A stretch of DNA of 64,000 nucleotides, taken from assembly GCA_021229015.1 (NCBI GenBank), contig CM037783.1, forward strand, positions 6,953,324-7,017,323. The letters are read 5' to 3'. The notes under the pieces are model-generated. The model saw only the letters and a program-made list of their open reading frames with translations, ran no database searches and had not been told where the DNA came from. Below are positions 48,288 through 60,884 of the stretch, one piece after another; the stretch's first letter is position 1; the number at the start of each line of letters is the position of its first letter. The stretch is from Solen grandis. Its lineage: Eukaryota; Mollusca; Bivalvia; Adapedonta; Solenidae. The translations under genes and the position numbers were made by a program.

Positions 48288-48620
48288 ACATGGTTCGCAC
48301 AGGTCTTGAAAACCCTTGAATTTGATGTCTGTCTTGAAAAACCCTTGAAAATCACATTGCCTTATAAACCCTTGAAAAAAACAACATAAAATTAACTGAA
48401 AGGTCTTGAAAAACACATTAATTTGAAATTACAATATTGCTCATAAAAAGTGTTAATCAAGTTGTTAGAAAATTGGGGTTCATCCCTTTCATGTCTTAAA
48501 TTTAAAGCACAAAATGCGGTTTATGCAAGCTCTTAATCAATTTTGAATTTAAAGGCCTTAAAAAAAAATTGAACCAATAAACTGTTAACTTTTGCTTCCG
48601 AAAATTTGTTTGAACCATGG
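48288..48620. mobile_element. Two-copy MITE-like repeat (ccatggttc), copy 2
   Basis: catggttcgcacaggtcttg at left and tttgtttgaaccatgg at right, with internal ttgaaaaacccttgaaaatc. It matches 26784-27106 over the whole length with moderate divergence. Confidence 0.6.
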
Positions 48621-49254
48621 ACTAAGCTTTTTATTAAATCCAACTGGTTGCAATCATGACATGATTTTCATCATGGATTCATGAAAATATATTTCAGAAA
48701 TGTAAATTAAGGAAATATGAGAGCTCTCTTTCTTTGGCAGCAAATATATATACTCTAAATCTTTAAGCAAAAGGAATTTGCTTTATTTTAGTAGATTTAG
48801 GGGAAAAAATAATTACTTGCAGCTGCTCAAAACTAAGAATGCAAAAGATGTTTTTGCAAGTATTGACATTTTGGAAATTTTTATTCTAGTATTGTTGAGA
48901 GAATTCAATAGAATCTGAAACATTGCTTTGTGATTTATTTCCATTGGAGGATATTCACACCATGCAGGAAAGGCATGGTAAAAAGTTTGGTAACATACGG
49001 AAATGAAATTGCAGGTGGCAGTAGAGGAAAAAGATAGCAAAATAAATGCTTGATGAAAGGAAATCAATGTTAAGCTGTTTAATAAGTGGGGAATGGGGGC
49101 TTGAAGGGGAGAGGTGGAAGAAATGTGAAGATTGAGGATTTGTCCACATTTAGAATAAGCATCTTATGAAAACCTTGTTATTAGAATGGCAACATTAACC
49201 ATCATTGATGCTGTAGTTTTATGATCATATAGGCATAACTAATACAATAATGTT

Positions 49255-49440
49255 AAAAAAATATCAAGAATGGTTATGCCCCCAAGATCTGTGATTGGAC
49301 GCCATTTTGTTTTTTTCGTCTTTTTGTTGGCTTGTTAGTAACTTGCCATAACATGAAAACTATACAAGGTGTTAATTTGATACTTCATAACTAGGAGAAG
49401 TGCAGTAACCAAGAACCATAACTTTGCCTGGTCTTAACTT
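49255..49440 (+). repeat. Decayed Helentron-like core
   Basis: ggttatgcccccaagatctg opens like an element end; a core unit with gaaaactatacaaggtgtta and ctaggagaagtgcagtaacc matches those at 4309-4525. No 3' partner found. Confidence 0.45.
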
Positions 49441-51295
49441 TTTAATTATCTAAGAAAATAGGTTGAAAAAATCAAGTTTGTGTCAAAATGAATAATTACA
49501 GGATACAACAATTGTCCCTGATATGAAAGCACTATAGAACTACTTTTTTACTATGCTGATGCATAACTCTTTTGATCACATGACCAACTTGTGTGCATTT
49601 GTAATGTTTGTCTTTGGTCACATGACTGTTTTATCACTGGATATGTCTAGTTTACAGTGTGGTATCAACGCATCATGGGAATAAGATATATAGAACGTAC
49701 ATCAGGTTCACTAGTTCTGAAGTAAGGTCATGACCTCATTTCTTATGCAACTTATGAATTGATTATTATAAAATAAATCAAAGAGCTAAAGGCACTGAGA
49801 GACTGCTGACAAGGATGTAATGGAACAAAGAGCATATACATACTTAGAGTTGCAGGAAAACATGTGGAAATTTTTGCATTATATGACCTTTACCTCTATC
49901 GAGTTCAATCCTGCTGAACTGCTAGGGTTAGAATGACATATAATTCATGTAAATCTCAGTGCCTTGAGTGCTTTAATATTAAGCAGCCCGTCAAACCCTC
50001 TTTCATTTGAGATATGCACAACTCCAGTGCTTTTAGAACTTTGATTTTTATTATTTTTCTCCCTATATTTATTGTTTAATGAATTTTTAACCAGAGTGTA
50101 TTTTTTTTACTATAATAATAAAAACTGGGCATTTGACATACTTACTATGCTTATGAATGCTTCTATTTTCTAACATCATTTTTTTTACATTGAACCTTTC
50201 CAGGATGGTGCCAAAGGGGGGACATTGTGTTTTTCAAACACATCTTGTTATTAATAATTTGCATTAGAGAACTTAAAATGATAAATGAGTAAATGGTGGC
50301 TGTGTCAGTGTAGGTTAATTTGAATCCAAAAGATAAAGATTTGCATCTGTGATGTATCAGAATGGATAGTCTAAGTTTTATATTGATTTTATTCAAGTGG
50401 TTGATGAAGATCTGTATTAAGTTAAATGCAGGATTGCATGTTTTGAAGCAGACCAGTCTGCATCTATATTGTGGTATTTTTCCTAGTTGAAACATTAGTC
50501 TCTGCAAATGTGTCCTGGCAGAGGATTTCCAATGCCTAAGTCATTTCCACTTGTAGATGAAAAGAAATGAAACTTTTGCAAAGAAAAAATGCATTAAATT
50601 TTTCTTGTTGGAAAAATTCTTAAATGTAAGTGTCTAGATAAGCCTAATTTGCTATGTTTGGCCATACTTGACTGTGGCTGAAAGTTGCCCAAGTTAACCT
50701 GTTTCAATGTTTATTGATCCATTTATGTTTGATTGTAGACTAGAGAAAGTAGCTCTTGAAAGCCATTATATTTTGAATCTGTGTATTTTCTTAAATTAAG
50801 ATATATTTTGTCTGTGTGGAACGAAATGCTTCCATTAAAGTAACTTAAGACTCCTCTGTGTTGGATCTAAGTAAAATTAAGGTTGATGGATACACAACAC
50901 AGGCTAGTGTTTTTGTCTGGCATAAACCAACCAATTGCGTTTCTTGTGTCTTTTTTCATTGATTGATTAATTACCTCTGTCTTTCTTTTTTATGTGGATG
51001 TCTGTTTCGTCCAGCCTTCCTTCAAGTTTTGTTTGTATCACGCATGACATTTACTGGAAAAACATTGGTAACTTTCATCTTGGTCTAACACAGGAAGCAA
51101 TCGATGCTTTATTAACACAGGAAGCAATCAATTCTTTATTTCTGGCAAACAATTCCAGCATGAAAAATCAAGAAGAAAGAGAGTCTGTCCCATAACCTAT
51201 GCCCCATCTTTCTTTGTACATTACTACAACTTTGTACAGCATTCCTAAATAAACACCTAGATTCTTTCACTGAGATCAGATATGTTCATATAAAG
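49441..51295. other. Unique AT-rich stretch
   Basis: The open frames at 50163-50507 (minus) and 50992-51195 (plus) have no recognisable domain. The latter encodes a short internal repeat, LTQEAI, from a duplicated acacaggaagcaatc. Confidence 0.4.
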
Positions 51296-51300
51296 TTTTG

Positions 51301-51360
51301 TAAATTAAGCCCCAGGCTTGTAAATTGAGCCCCAGGCTTGTAAATTGAGCCCCAGGCTTG
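51301..51360 (+). repeat. 20-bp tandem triplication
   Basis: Three units of TAAATTGAGCCCCAGGCTTG in a row; the first differs by one base. Confidence 0.95.
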
Positions 51361-51756
51361 AACTCCACTGACCCTACTTAGCAATAAGTAATACTTAAAT
51401 ATTTTCAAATTTCATCATTTTTTGTTTCTCACATAAAAATATTTCTTAGTAAATATTGTAAATTAAGAAGTAAACGATATAACCTTTGTCATATACTTGA
51501 AAATTTTGTATAAGATATTTGGATATTTTAGTTAGAGAAACAATAATTATGAAATTTGCCCCTAAGTTATTAAGTATTACCTAGCACTAAGTAATATAGG
51601 TGGAATTTGAGCTGGGAGGATAAAACCAGTGATGTCAGTCCACCATGAAAATGAATGATTTTATAATTTGATACCTTTATGTATATTTAGGTCATGGATA
51701 TGCTAGACACACCTAGTACATGAAAATTTAAATGGGTAGCAATGAAAATTATGCCT

Positions 51757-52635
51757 TTTTATGCTCACCGAAGGTGACGCATATAGTCGCCGCTTCGTCC
51801 GTCCGTCCGTCCGTTCGTCCGTCACACTTTCCTTGTCCGGACTATTTCTCAGGAACTAACGGCTTGAATTCAACGAAACTTTATGAAAAGCTTTATTACC
51901 AAGAGGAGATGCGCATATCGTCAGCATGACCCGATTCCTAAATTTTTCAAAGAGTTAAGGCCCCTTGACTTTTTGGCCTATAGTACATATTGCATGATTC
52001 TTGTCCGGGATATTTCTCAGGAACTAATGGCTTGAATTCAACACAACTTTATGGGAAGCTTTATCACCAAGAGTAGATACGCATATCGTCGGCGTGACCT
52101 GGTTCCTCAATTTTTCACAGAGTTATGGCCCCTTGACTTTTTAGCCTATAGTACATATTGCATGATTCTTGTCCGGGCTATTTCTCAGGAACAAATGGCT
52201 TGAATTCAATGAAACTTTATGGGAAGCTTTATTACCAAGAGGAGATGCGCATATCATCAGCATGACCCGATTCCTAAATTTTTCAAAGAGTTAAGGCCCA
52301 TTGACTTTTTGGCCTATAATACATATTGCATGATTCTTGTCCGGGCTATTTCTCAGGAACTAATGGCTTGAATTCAACAAAACTTTATGGGAAGCTTTAT
52401 CACCAAGAGTAGATACGCATATCGTCTGCGTGACCTGGTTCCTCAATTTTTCACAGAGTTACGGCCCCTTGACTTTTTGGCCTATAGTTCATGTTGCATG
52501 ATTCTTGTCCGGGCTATTTCTCAGGAACTAATGGCTTGAATTCAATGAAACTTTATGGGAAGCTTTATTACCAAGAGTAGATACGCATATCGCCGACGTG
52601 ACCTGGTTCCTCAATTTTTAAGAGAGTTATGGCCC
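51757..52635 (+). mobile_element. Helentron-like element, five core units, 3' end lost
   Basis: tttttatGCTCACCGAAGGTGACGC (hairpin) leads into a tcgtccgtccgtccgttcgt tract. Units begin ttgtccgg-ctatttctcag at about 51832, 52002, 52172, 52338 and 52507. Adjacent units alternate between two subtypes (gaggagatgcgcatatc versus gagtagatacgcatatc), suggesting pairwise duplication. No inverted terminal partner is seen after 52635. Confidence 0.7.
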
Positions 52636-53317
52636 CTACTACCATGTGGTTGACTAATATTCATGTCATTTGCCTAATTTAACAGGAGATATCATTTAAA
52701 CAAAACCCCACAAAATTTAATATGCTAGTAATGTCAATCATAATCATGTCAGCTAATTGTTGTTTAGGCCATTATACACTATTTCAAATATCCAGTCATA
52801 TGTCAAGAGTGTTGGTTAACCTCTTTGATATGAGCACACATTGAAATGTATGACTTAATTTTTAGTTGTATAAAAACTTTAAAAAAATCAATGAAAGATC
52901 TGATGAGAAACACGTATTATCATATTAAATAGTAAACTGTTACTAAGTCTCCAAATTAGAGTTGGTAAAACATCTCATCTGATGAGGAGAATAGATATGA
53001 TTTAGGAATGGGGATTTCAACATATCCTCCCAACCATTGACCAAGGCCTTATTTGTAACAATGACGTTCTTCGGGGAGCATCTGTCACTCACTGTTCTAC
53101 TGACTTTCTTGTTTTGGAAGTGGCATCCCATCAGGTCCTTTGAAGAAAATCATTCAGTAAAATAAAATCATTTGAAATCTGTTTTCATGTGGGAAGGGAT
53201 AAAATAAATCAGGAAAAAAATGAATTGTGGTTCATTAAAGATATTTACTTACCTTTTTGGCATACAAAAATCATTTGGTCTGTTTTCAGAAAAAACGAAA
53301 AGAAATCAAATTTATTA

Positions 53318-54437
53318 GCTTGACCATTTGAAGAATATGAGAGCTATTGTAGTCGCCCTTGCATCGGTGTTGGCGTTGCAGCTATTGGTTTAAGTTTTGC
53401 ATGCGAGTTACTATCAACCTTATATCTCAATAACCATTTATGGTATTGACTTGAAAGTTTATGAATATGTTCAGGGGCATCAGACAACCAAGGTATATAA
53501 CTCTTGACTGAATTGAATATAAATTATGGCACCTTTTTAACTTAGAAATTTTGGTTAAAGTTTTGCATGCAATAGAAAATTGCTACTATCCAGCTTGTAT
53601 ATCATGGTATTGATTTGAAATTAAGTTTATGAATATGCACAGAGGCATCAGACAACCAAGGTAGATAACTCTTGATGGAATATATTACAAATTATGCCCC
53701 CTTTTGTAACTTAGAAATTTTGGTTGTAGTTTTGCATGCAAGGTACTTTCATGCTTATATCTTAGTATCCAGGCATGGGATTGATTTGAAACATCTTTTA
53801 TATGGTAAGGGATACCATACTATCAAGGAAGATAACACTTGATGGAATATATTACAAATTTAATAAATTTAACTTAGAAATTTTGGTTTAAGTTTTGCAT
53901 GCAAGGCATTTCTTGCTTATATTTCAGTAACCAGGCATGGGTTAGATTTGAAACTTCTTAAATATGTTCAATGATATCATACTATAGTGGCAGATAGTGT
54001 TTGACTGAATATAATGCAGATCATGGACACTTTTTGACTTAGACTTTTTGGTTAAAGTTTTGCATGCAAGTTACTATCCAGATTATTTCTCAGAAATTGT
54101 TGATCGTATTGACTAGAAAGTTTGGGAGTGTGTTCATGGGCATCAGAAAACCAATGAGGATAACTCTTGGACTGAATTTTATACAAATTATGACCCTTTT
54201 CTAACTTGGATACTAGGTTAAAGTTTTGCTTGGTTAAAGTGTTATTATGCTTAGTAACATGCCATGGAATTGATTTTAGACTTCATAAACCTTTTTAGGG
54301 GTATTAGACTATCAAGATATATCATTTTTGACTATTATTACAGGGTATATGAAGGGCAAGAATTGAAATAGATTTCATTTGATTTACCAACAAGCATTTT
54401 TAATGGTCGAGCATGCTGTCCTCTGACAGCTCTTGTT
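53318..54437 (+). mobile_element. Helentron-like element, six core units
   Basis: GCTTGACCATT at left pairs with AATGGTCGAGC near the right end, followed by a hairpin CTGTCctctGACAG and ctcttgtt. Units carry aagttttgcatgcaag-ta at about 53392, 53560, 53730, 53892 and 54055, plus a shorter one near 54220. Similar core phrases recur at 62935-63420. Confidence 0.75.
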
Positions 54438-55081
54438 ATCTTTGCCATTTTTTCTGATGCTGATCCTTGTAGGATGCTAAAGGGAGAAAAAAGCATGATG
54501 CCTCACAAAGGCTCTCATTTGCATTCACTTAAATCAAATAAAACTGGAGGAAAAATATGAGGGATGCAGGAAAAGATTGATAACATTCTGTTTTAACCAG
54601 AAAATGCATGTGAACATCCATAAATGATGGCATATGATTGGCAGAATCTGGTCATGTGATTTCTTTCCAGGGATTTTTACCTTAACTGTATCAGTGGTGG
54701 AAATAAGCACATGCCAGCAAGCTCAAGACTTGTTCAATGCTATTTTTAGGCTTGCTACCTTTTTTTTTTAAAGTTGGTTATTTTTCCGAAAATTATCAAC
54801 AATTTAGAAATACAGTCATACATGCTTCAGCAGTATGGGAGGGATATCTGCCAGTATATTTCTTTTTAGGTTTTCGCCTCTGCAGGGCGAAAACCTATTG
54901 TTCTTCTTCTGTTGATTTGTTTTTTTTTTTATTTTTATTATTTTTCCAATTCCACCCATTTTTGTGTCCAGCCTAGCGGCCAGATGAAAAAAGCTACAGC
55001 TATGAAATTTTGGGCATGGAGTCATCTTTATCTGAACATGTGCCTAATTGGTCAAACTTTTCACTTTTATTTCTGATTTAG

Positions 55082-55095
55082 CCACTAGGGGGCGC
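55082..55095 (+). promoter_or_regulatory. CTCF-consensus-like motif, unit 1
   Basis: CCACTAGGGGGCGC fits every position of the published CTCF core CCASYAGRKGGCRS. Sequence match only; binding is not shown. Confidence 0.4.
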
Positions 55096-55924
55096 AATGC
55101 ATGTAATCACTGTTTTGCTAATAACTCAAAAATTTGAAACCTGATTTAGATGCGGTTTTTTACATAATGTTCCTTGTTGACAGCCCAATCAAATATGATG
55201 GAAATCTTATCATCGAGTACGGAAAAAAATTGTTCTAGGGGAGGTTGAATGTTCGAACCTTGGAAAAAAGTGAAATAATGAGGGTAGGTCTACGAAAAAC
55301 CTTCCCACTTTTGTTAGAGATCAGATAGAAGAATTCTGTTTGCTGCATACAATTTGCAAGACATATACGCACAAAATATATGGGGTGGCGAATTTAAGAA
55401 ATGCGTGCTTTGTCCTCTAGAAACGGTCAAACTTCACTAAATTTTAGGAAAAATTAAAATTTCAAAAACATGTTTTTTGTCGCTCCTGACTTTATTTTCT
55501 GTTCATTCTTCATGAAATTTTCACACGATATGTATTGTTATGTTTGAAAGGGCCTCACAAATCAAAAATTAAAAAAGAATTGAAAAGGTCAAGGTCATAT
55601 TACGATTCTTGTGTTTTTATTCGGCCACAAATAGCTCTAAAACTAAAAATATTTCACTGAGAGTATATGAACAAAAGATTTAGTTCTTAAAGAACTCTTT
55701 CCAGTGATGTTTAGTTTTTGAAGATCGGACTTGATTTGGTCATTATACGGCAGTCCAAAGTTTGATCCTTTTTTGGAATAATTGTAAATCAGGTTTTATG
55801 CTTCAAATTCTGATACATAAGAATAAAAAGTTTGACTTGTGCGACTAGTATACTTGATTGAACTATTTGCTGCTTTGCTAGGTACCTAAGAGTAAAATTT
55901 TAATCAATTTTGTTTCTCATTTTG

Positions 55925-55938
55925 CCGCTAGGGGGCGC
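55925..55938 (+). promoter_or_regulatory. CTCF-like motif, unit 2
   Basis: CCGCTAGGGGGCGC differs from the core at one position (G for A at base 3), a change tolerated in known sites. Confidence 0.35.
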
Positions 55939-56786
55939 TTTTCTTGAAATTAATATTTTGCTTATAACTCAAAAAGTTGAAGTCCGATTCGAATGCGGTT
56001 TTTTGCATTCTGTTCCCTGTAGATAGCCTAATAACATATGATAGGATTTGAGGGTCCGTGTGGCTGAAAGCTTTTGAGCTACGGAAGGCTGAATGTTCGA
56101 ACCTCAAAAAAACCAAACAACAAAAAAAAAACTGTGCAAATGAGGGTAGGTCTACGAAAAACCTATCCGTTTTTGTTAGAGATCAGATAGAATAATTCTG
56201 TCTCCGGCGTACTATTAGAAAGACGTATACACACAAAATATATGGGGTGGCGAATTAAGGAAAGGCGTGGTTTGTCCTATAGAAACGGTCAAACTTCACT
56301 AAATTTTAGGAAAAATTAAAATTTCAAAAACATGTTTTTGTCTCTCCTGACTTTATTTTCTGTTCATTCTTCATGAAATTTTAACACGATATGTATTGTT
56401 ATGTTTGAAAGGACCTCACAATTCAAAAAAATAAAAAAGAATTGAAAAGGTCAAGGTCATATTACGATTATTGTGTTTTTATTCGGCCAAAAATAGCTCC
56501 AAAACTAAAAATATTTCATTGAGAGTATATGAACAAAAGTTTTAGTTTTTAAAGAGCTCTTTCCAGTGATGTTTAGTTTTTGAAGATCGGACTTGATTTG
56601 GTCATTATACGGCAGTCCAAAGTTTGATCCTTTTTTGGAATAATTGTAAGTCAGGTTTTATGCTTCAAATTCTGATACACAAGAATAAAAAGTTTGACTT
56701 GTGCGACTAGTATACTTGATTGAACTATTTGCTGCTTTGCTAGGTACCAAACAGTAAAATTTTAATCAATTTTCTATCTCATTTTG

Positions 56787-56800
56787 CCGCTAGGGGGCGC
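56787..56800 (+). promoter_or_regulatory. CTCF-like motif, unit 3
   Basis: CCGCTAGGGGGCGC, identical to unit 2 and in the same orientation. Confidence 0.35.
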
Positions 56801-57631
56801 TTTTCTTGAAATCATTCTTTTGCTTATCACTCAAAAAGTTGAAGCCTGATCCAAATGCGGTGAATTGAATTATGTTCCTTGTTGATAGCCTAATAAAATA
56901 TGATAGTTTCTAGGTATGAGTGGCTGAAACTTTTTGAGCTAGTAACGGAAGGTTGAAAGTTCAAATCTCGTAAAAAAACTGCAAATGAGGGTAGGTCTAC
57001 GAAAAACCTATCCATTTTTGTTAGAAATCAGATAGAAGAATTCTGTTTGCTGCAAATGATTTGCAAGACATATACGCACAAAATATATGGGGTGGCGAAT
57101 TTAAGAAATGCATGGTTTGTACTCTAGAAAAAGGTCAAACTTCACTAAATTTAAGGAAAAATTAAAATTTCAAAAACATGTTTTTTGTCGCTCCTGACTT
57201 TATTTTGAGTTCATTCTTCATGATATTATCACAAGTTATGTATTGTTATGTTTGAAAGGACCTCACAATTAAAAAGTTAAAAAACATTGAAAATGTCAAG
57301 GTCATATTACGATAATTGTGTTTTTATTCGGGCGCAAAGTGCTCCAAATCTAAAAATATTTCATTGAGAGTATATGACCAAAAGTTTTAGTTCTAAATAG
57401 TTCTTTCGTATAATGTTTAGTTTTTGAAGATCGGACTTGATCTTTTCATTTTACGGCAATCCAAATTTTGATCCGTTTTTGGAATAATTGTTATTCAGTT
57501 TTTATACTTAAAATTGGGATATATAAGAAAAAGAATGTTCGATTAGTGCGACTTATATACTTGTTTGAACTATTTGCTGCATTTCTAGGTACCTAATTGT
57601 AAAACTTTTATCATTTTTTTTCTCATTTTGC

Positions 57632-57645
57632 CGCTAGAGGGCGCT
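57632..57645 (+). promoter_or_regulatory. CTCF-like motif, unit 4
   Basis: CCGCTAGAGGGCGC. The GA at the R-K positions still allows A at R. It is kept although the surrounding monomer has diverged. Confidence 0.35.
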
Positions 57646-58402
57646 TTGCTTAAAATCACTCTTTTGTCTATAACTCAAAACGTTAAAGTCTAATTGAAAT
57701 GCGGTTTTCAGCATTTTGTTCCTTGTTGACAGCACCACAGAATGTGATGTGATGTGATAATAGGGTATGGGGAAATATTTGCGCTAGAGGAGTTTGAATG
57801 TTCTAACATTCCAAAAAAAAACAACAACAAAAAACAAAAAACTGTGCAAATGAGAGTAGGTCTTCAAAAAACCTATGCGTTCTGTTTCATATTAAAAATT
57901 GTGGCTGAGTTGAAATAAAGTGTTCAAGTTGATTAGGTTAAAAGCGAAAACCAAGATACCGCTTGCGGTTCTAGTTCTAATTGAGGTTTCACAATGCTTA
58001 TTACATTTTTACAATGCTTATTAAATTGTCAAAATGTTTAGTGCGATCTTGAAATACAACTCGAAAATTACACTTTTATAGATTGAGTTTCTGTTTGTCA
58101 TATTTATGTTTAAATTTGGAGTTAATGTTCATATGTTACAATTTTTTAATTGTAGATTCTATATTGTTGTTTTCACTTGCACTTTTTTGGCTTTCGATCT
58201 GCATTTAAGATTGAAGACATTCTGCTACAAAACAGGTGTCAGCTTTTTTTAAGCAACTCCGCTTAGGTTCTATAGAACCTGTGTCACAATGTGCCGAAGT
58301 CTCCAAGAGTCGTATTGACTGTGCATGCACAATTTTCGGAAGAAAATGTCATTCCATCAGGGCTCAGATTTCCAACACGTAATATCACAGGTATATATGA
58401 TG

Positions 58403-58618
58403 GAGACCGGTCCCAGTGGCAGGGTGGTTAGTGTGTTAATGGGAGGTTGTGGGTTTGATCCCTGGCCGCAGCATACTATTGTTGTCAAAAGTGGAACTGG
58501 TATAATTCCCTTGTTTGGCTTTCAACATATAAGGGCATAATACCGCGGCGTGTCAGCACTATATCTGTCTCAAGTACACAATGAAATACTGTCAGTGGGA
58601 CACTAAACTCAAGAAAAC
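58403..58618 (+). mobile_element. SINE family 2, internally shortened
   Basis: The head ggcagggtggttagtgtgtt...gtgggtttgatccctggccg is followed by gtcaaaagtggaactggtat and the end phrase gaaatactgtcagtgggaca. The middle portion with gtggtatcatgcc is deleted. Confidence 0.7.
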
Positions 58619-59574
58619 AGACAGGCTTGATTGAAACATAAGTCCGTCTAGTGGGCTGAGATTTTGACCTGGGCTCAGATGTACGAGTTATATCTTAGGT
58701 ATACATGGTAGGGATGGAAAGACCATCAATGGGCTGAGATTTCTACATGGACTCAGATTTGCAACCAAAATGTAAGAGTAATGTATACCATCCATATAGC
58801 TGTTTTAAAACAGCTCTGATAGCTGTTCTGTAGCAGTGCCCTCTCTCTGTAAAATATGATGGGCAGAATTTTTGCCCTTAACATTCCAGTTTGCATTATG
58901 ACTATTCTATCTTTCATTGTTGTTTCTGAAAAATTGTTTCCTAAGCTTTTACTTGTCTTTGTTTCTTCTTCAAAAATCATAACTTACATTAACTCCAAAC
59001 TTAAGTATTTAATGTAAAAATGGTAAACAGAAGCTCAGTCATTGAAAGTATAATTTTCAAGTAACAATTTCAAAATTGTAAGCATTTTGTAAATATAATA
59101 AGAATGATAAAATTGTAATAAGCATTGTAAAACCTCAATTAGAAAAAAAAAAGACTGGCATATATTCCCTCCCATATTAGGAGTTACCTCTAAATTTAAC
59201 AATCTTCCTATGAATAGCAGCCCCCGCTGAAGGACAATTTTCAGTTTCCCTTTGATAGGTCTTTGTTCATAGGTTAACTATTCTCATGTAGATGAGGCTT
59301 CTGATTTAATGACAATGTGTCAAGATTCATTGATAAAACCTGACCAAGTCAACATGCTGGGGGATGTTTCACTGCACTTCGTATGAAGAAAATCTTGTAT
59401 TTTGTAAAATCTCAAATGTTAAGTACTAATATTCTTGTGATTTTTTTCTTCACAAAAGTGATGAGTAAGAATAACTGAATGAAAATGTGAAGGCCAATAT
59501 AATAATTGTTCTGATAATAATGAATAGTTTTAGGTTATGTATATACTGCTATATTTGGGGTTATGAATGACCCC
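58619..59574. other. AT-rich stretch without a gene
   Basis: The phrases gtctagtgggctgagatttt and tcaatgggctgagatttcta form a weak two-unit repeat at 58645-58760. Nothing else recognised. Confidence 0.4.
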
Positions 59575-59800
59575 AAGGTAAGCAGTAAAATGGAGCTGCA
59601 CTGTATTGGAATATGGACCCCAGATATAGCAGTATAATGGAATTCAAGTATAGCAGGATAATGGATCTGCACTGTATTGGAATATGGACCCTAGATATAG
59701 CAGTATAATGGAATTCAAGTATAGCAGTATAAAGGAGCTGCACTGTATTCGAATTAAGTCCCCAAATATAGCTTCATAATAGAGCTGCACCATATTTGAA
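59575..59800. repeat. 71-bp tandem repeat, about three units
   Basis: tgga-ctgcactgtattgga recurs at about 59591, 59662 and 59733, with tatagcagtataatggaatt between. A minus-strand frame of 60 codons across it is an artefact of the repeat. Confidence 0.8.
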
Positions 59801-60884
59801 CCTTTAGTCAGTTTTTGCAGGCTGATCAGGTCTACACAGTCCTATGACTGGAGTCTCAGTGATAAGCTGTGTTTATAGAGAGAGACAGGATTTATCTTAT
59901 CTGAGAGATGCTGCCTGGTAGGAAGGGGATCTCAGAGAGGCAATGCCTTTAAGTGTCGTGGCATCGGGGAAATGTATTGGAATGATTGTCGTGTGGCTGC
60001 TGGGTTTCTCTGTTAACAGTGGAAGATACCAGCACTGCATGCTTGTAATACCATATGAGAGTAATAGACACGGAACATAGGTCTCCGGAAGAAAGTGGAT
60101 ATATATTTATACTTGTATCATTGTGGTATATTGGATTTTATTATATAATAAATGGGTCATAGATAAATAGGATGAGCTTTTTCCTGGAAAGGATTATTTG
60201 AAAATATTTTCAGAAAACTATTGATAATTAACATGCATAGAGTGAGAAGAAATGGAGTTAATATTTGCATTTTTTATTTTGTTTGTATAATGAACAGTGC
60301 TAATTGTGAATTTTAAATTTTGTTTCAATCTTCTGTTTAATTTAAATGAGAATCATAAATAAGTATCAAAACTGATAATTTATTTTGCGCTTTTAAGTAT
60401 GTTGACACTACTTTACATCGGGGATAAAACTTTCATAAGATGGTGAGGGAATGGTGTGAAACTATCATAACTACTCCTTTACTTGTATATAGTTACCATG
60501 GTTTTGCACCAAATCCTTGACTTGGACTTGACATTTGTTGCCTGATGTCTTGCTTGTACAATGACAATTAATGGTGTGGCTTTTCTGACAATTCTTAAAA
60601 GTTCTCTTCCAAAATCAGGACTTCCTGAGTGTTAACTAAGGTGTTATTAGGACATGAACTATTGCTCTCTACATGGTGTTGTAAGTTTTGTTGACGCATC
60701 CATAGGATATTGCGATGTGATATTTATCCAGGAGGATTTTTGTGAGATGAATTTTGAACTTTGTTCTCTGGATTTTTCTGGTGAGTTTTGTTATTGGTTG
60801 ACAGTAAAGGCGGTGGTGTTTGGAATCAGATTGTAGGTGTAGCTAACAAAAGGGATCACTGTACTGCTGCTGATGTGCTGTCGG

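Larger units (their letters stand above)
54864..57976 (+). mobile_element. Large Helentron-like element with about 850-bp monomers and CTCF-like motifs
   Basis: The 5' end is a perfect 10-bp hairpin, GGTTTTCGCC/GGCGAAAACC. Near the 3' end GCGAAAACC appears again, followed by a hairpin ACCGCttGCGGT and tctagtt. The core is more than three monomers of about 843-862 bp. Each carries a phrase of the form gcc(a/g)ctag(g/a)gggcgc, at 55081, 55924, 56786 and 57631, and the first three have aggtcaaggtcat-like phrases. Monomers remain very similar except the last, which has diverged. No open frame of length, so it is non-autonomous. Confidence 0.8.
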
